Assembly (NCBI GenBank): GCA_001567115.1 | Contig: LMZT01000085.1 | Location: 1-46,698 of the forward strand | Length of the DNA stretch: 46,698 nt | DNA from: Candidatus Hinthialibacteria bacterium OLB16 | Lineage (GTDB): Bacteria > Hinthialibacterota > Hinthialibacteria > OLB16 | Direction of reading: 5' to 3' | Shown here: one piece after another, positions 44,783-46,698 of the stretch | Numbering within the stretch: the stretch's first letter is position 1 | Layout: the number at the start of each line of letters is the position of its first letter | Made by a program: the position numbers and the translations under genes | Notes under the pieces: model-generated | Database searches by the model: none | Seen by the model: the letters and a program-made list of their open reading frames with translations, nothing else | Told to the model about the DNA's origin: nothing

Positions 44783-45764
44783 ATGTCCAGCACACCTTCC
44801 AGCTTCGCTTTGGGGATCGATATCGGCGGAACCAAAATCTACACCGTAGTGGTTGATGAGGACTACAATATCCTCGGCCGTGGAAAGAAAAAAACCGGGG
44901 ATGGAAGCCCCGGGCAATTGATGCAACGCCTGTATGTTTCGATTGATGAAGCCATTCAGAATGCAGGAGTTACCTTCGATCAGATCCACACAGCCGGTGT
45001 TGGTTTTCCCGGTCCGCTTGACCCGGACAAGGGAATCATTCTTCAGGCCACCAATCTCCCCGCCTGGAGTCATTTCCCGCTTGCCGATGAAATTTCCACC
45101 CACATCAATGCTCCGGTCTTCATCGACAACGATGTCAATCTCGGGACCTATGGCGAGGCCATGCTGGGAGCCGGGGCAGGGGCGAAGAATGTCATTGGTA
45201 TTTTCCTCGGTACCGGGGTGGGTGGGGGAATCATCATCGATGGAAAAATTTACCATGGAACCGCAGGAACCGCGGGTGAGGTCGGTCATGTCATCATCCA
45301 GCATGGCGGCATTCCCGGCCCATTCGGCCTGAAAGGCTCTGTCGAGGGGCTTACCAGCCGCAATGCCATCATCCGGTCGATTCGAAACGATATTAAAAAA
45401 AGGAAAAAAGTGTTCTCTCGAAGTTTTATTCAAGAGTGGAAAAAAAATCGGGAGCTCCCAACTCGCTGCAGCTTACCGTGATGGGGATTCTGTGGTCATA
45501 AAAGCCTTTCATCATGCCGCAGAACTGGTAGGTGTGACGATGGGATCATTGATTAACCTTCTTGCACCGGATGTCGTGATTCTTGGGGGTGGAGTGATTT
45601 CAGCTGTTCCTGAGGCGGTCGTTCCAATCGCCAAAAAGGTTGCCATGCGCATCATGCTTGAATCGAATCGCAAAACAAGCCGTATCGAAATTGCCGCTCT
45701 GGGGGATGATGCGGGGGCATTGGGAGCAGCCTTCTATGCCCGCCACCGCCTCAAGGGAGAATAA
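44783..45764 (+). CDS. ROK-family sugar kinase, zinc-less type (apparent frameshift)
   Basis: ATG 44783 has AAGGAG six bases upstream. The phosphate motif LGIDIGGTKIYTVVVDE, the catalytic region VFIDNDVNLGTYGEAM and NVIGIFLGTGVGGGI define a ROK kinase such as glucokinase. The usual zinc site CxCGxxGCxE after GEVGHVII is replaced by GGIPGPFGLKGSVEG, with no cysteine. The frame breaks in the run of seven A at 45395-45401; removing one gives NDIKKGKKCSLEVLFKSGKK and runs to 45764, adding LAPDVVILGGGVISAVPE and DDAGALGAAFYA, for 326 residues. Length and motifs are then normal. Probably phosphorylates a hexose in the cytoplasm; the sugar is unknown. Confidence 0.82.
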
Positions 45765-46003
45765 GATCAGTATGTATAGAAAGATCTTTATATCTTATTC
45801 CTCTTATTCATATCCCCTGTGAGATCCGGGAGTTTGGCGATAACCGGTTGAATAAACAGGACTTGTAACTGTTGGAAGACTGTTGGAAATAATTCTGGAG
45901 AATTCACATTCTCACAGATGGCGGAATCCGGCGAATTGGGGGTGTGAAAAAATCTGAAGAACCACCCTGAATCTCACATCTTTCTCCCAGATATTTCGTC
46001 CTT

Positions 46004-46698
46004 TTACCACAGGATATTCATAGGATATCGATAATTGGGCTGAATGACTGTAATATCGTCAAAGATCATATTCCCGTTGTACTCACCAGTATAACAATCG
46101 TAGACGGGGAGGTTCGTATAATCTCTCTGCAGATAGAGCTCGTGTCCCTGCAAATCTTTTGAATACATTCCTTCTGAAAAAGCATGGTGGCTGATATCAT
46201 AGTGGCCGGTCCCACGGTCGTAGAATATTTTTGGAATGGTGCACCCGAATGGGTTGCTGATAACGACATCGTCAGGGCCAAGTTCATTTCTTCGCCCGGG
46301 ACTGGCTGTTGCAAGATGCCTCTGATCTTCTTTAAACCATTTATCTCTTAAAATTTTCAGCATTTCATCACGATTTGGGATCAGCCAGGGAGGTTTGACC
46401 TTCGGGTCGCTGAAGATTCCTCTCTGATCGTTCCTGGCGGTTTCATAAATTTGGCGATAGGCAACATTTTCTGTTTTAAACGGGTAGTACCAGGCATATC
46501 CAGAGGACAGAATTTCCGGTGCAAGATCCTGCCCATCCATGGATATGCTGCCGATCTTCCCCCTATTGCCGACAGTTCCATGGGTCTCTATTTTTACGTC
46601 TTTCATATAGCAGAGATTATATAAGAGCTCCTTCAATTCCCTGGATCCGGGTTGGCCAGGTTCTGCGGGATAGATCGATCCATGGTGACATGGATAAC
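46004..46698 (-). CDS. SNase-like (thermonuclease-fold) protein, 5' end outside the window
   Basis: The frame is open to the right edge, so the N-terminus is missing. The visible part starts near IYPAEPGQPGSRELKELL and continues with ISMDGQDLAPEILSSGYAW and YRQIYETARNDQRGIF, then PKVKPPW, which match the staphylococcal-nuclease domain. The usual D of the IDAPE motif appears as Y and the arginine before the (I/L)A strand as K, so catalysis is doubtful. About 110 residues after PPW do not resemble SNase and contain many aromatic and Asp residues (HYDISHHAFSEGMY), ending NYRYPMNILW. The function is unknown; secretion cannot be judged without the start. Confidence 0.65.
   Translation of the reverse strand, partial: YPCHHGSIYPAEPGQPGSRELKELLYNLCYMKDVKIETHGTVGNRGKIGSISMDGQDLAPEILSSGYAWYYPFKTENVAYRQIYETARNDQRGIFSDPKVKPPWLIPNRDEMLKILRDKWFKEDQRHLATASPGRRNELGPDDVVISNPFGCTIPKIFYDRGTGHYDISHHAFSEGMYSKDLQGHELYLQRDYTNLPVYDCYTGEYNGNMIFDDITVIQPNYRYPMNILW

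Noticed and set aside
45391-45401. Programmed -1/+1 frameshift at the A run in the ROK gene
   Set aside because: No stimulatory stem-loop or internal Shine-Dalgarno seen; the same pattern in many unrelated genes favours indel errors.
1-46698. CRISPR arrays, tRNA, rRNA, insertion sequences or prophage genes
   Set aside because: No regularly spaced direct repeats, no tRNA-like cloverleaf in the short intergenic gaps, and no transposase or integrase motifs were seen.

Overview
The window comes from a flagellated, two-membrane (diderm) bacterium. The evidence is lpxK for lipid A, a flagellar basal-body operon, NrfH/NrfA cytochromes and several exported enzymes with signal peptides. I cannot place it in a phylum from sequence alone. 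The flagellar order flgB-flgC-fliE-fliF-fliG-fliH-fliI-fliJ-motE/flbB resembles spirochaete-type operons, but gene order alone does not decide this. Genes are dense, with no tRNA, rRNA, CRISPR array or insertion sequence seen.

Layout. 306-4410 (+): envelope polysaccharide group of a flippase, a secreted PDZ protein and a GT39-type membrane glycosyltransferase. 4424-6962 (-): a family-10-like glycosyl hydrolase coupled to lpxK. 7037-12255 (+): hisS, pyrF and a large exported protein joining a GHL10-like barrel to a GH10 xylanase. 12262-21701 (-): an exported alpha/beta hydrolase, a 1062-residue TPR membrane protein, an NtrC-type regulator with its sensor kinase and an FlgN-like chaperone (probably flagellar control), then speE and a tandem-domain speD. 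22079-24004 (-): nrfA and nrfH for nitrite ammonification. 24225-28689 (+): gamma-carbonic anhydrase, a ceramidase-like protein and hypC-hypD-hypE for [NiFe] hydrogenase maturation. 28818-29843 (-): a Spy/CpxP-like periplasmic protein. 30058-31699 (+): a second GT39-type protein. 31791-44530 (-): the flagellar operon, followed without a break by parA, parB, a DUF4432 epimerase-like gene and a TauE/SafE permease. 44783-45764 (+): a ROK sugar kinase. 46004-46698 (-): an SNase-like protein running off the right edge.

Most striking biology. Between fliE and fliF lie two extra genes encoding short FliF-like proteins that keep only the first two ring-building domains, so three MS-ring-type proteins sit in tandem. 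A perfect parS palindrome lies inside the 3' end of the motE/flbB-like gene, just upstream of parA-parB. The xylanase carries a second TIM-barrel-like domain. NrfA has CxxCH in place of the usual CxxCK at the catalytic haem. SpeD is duplicated within one chain, with a degenerate second half.

Caution. At least ten otherwise well-conserved genes (GHL10, alpha/beta hydrolase, sensor kinase, ceramidase, hypD, GT39, fliJ, fliE, ROK kinase and others) are broken by single-base frameshifts, nearly all in short homopolymers. Correcting one base restores family-typical proteins in each case. This looks more like residual sequencing or assembly indels than mass pseudogenisation, so coordinates of those genes are given for the reconstructed gene and each shift is stated.
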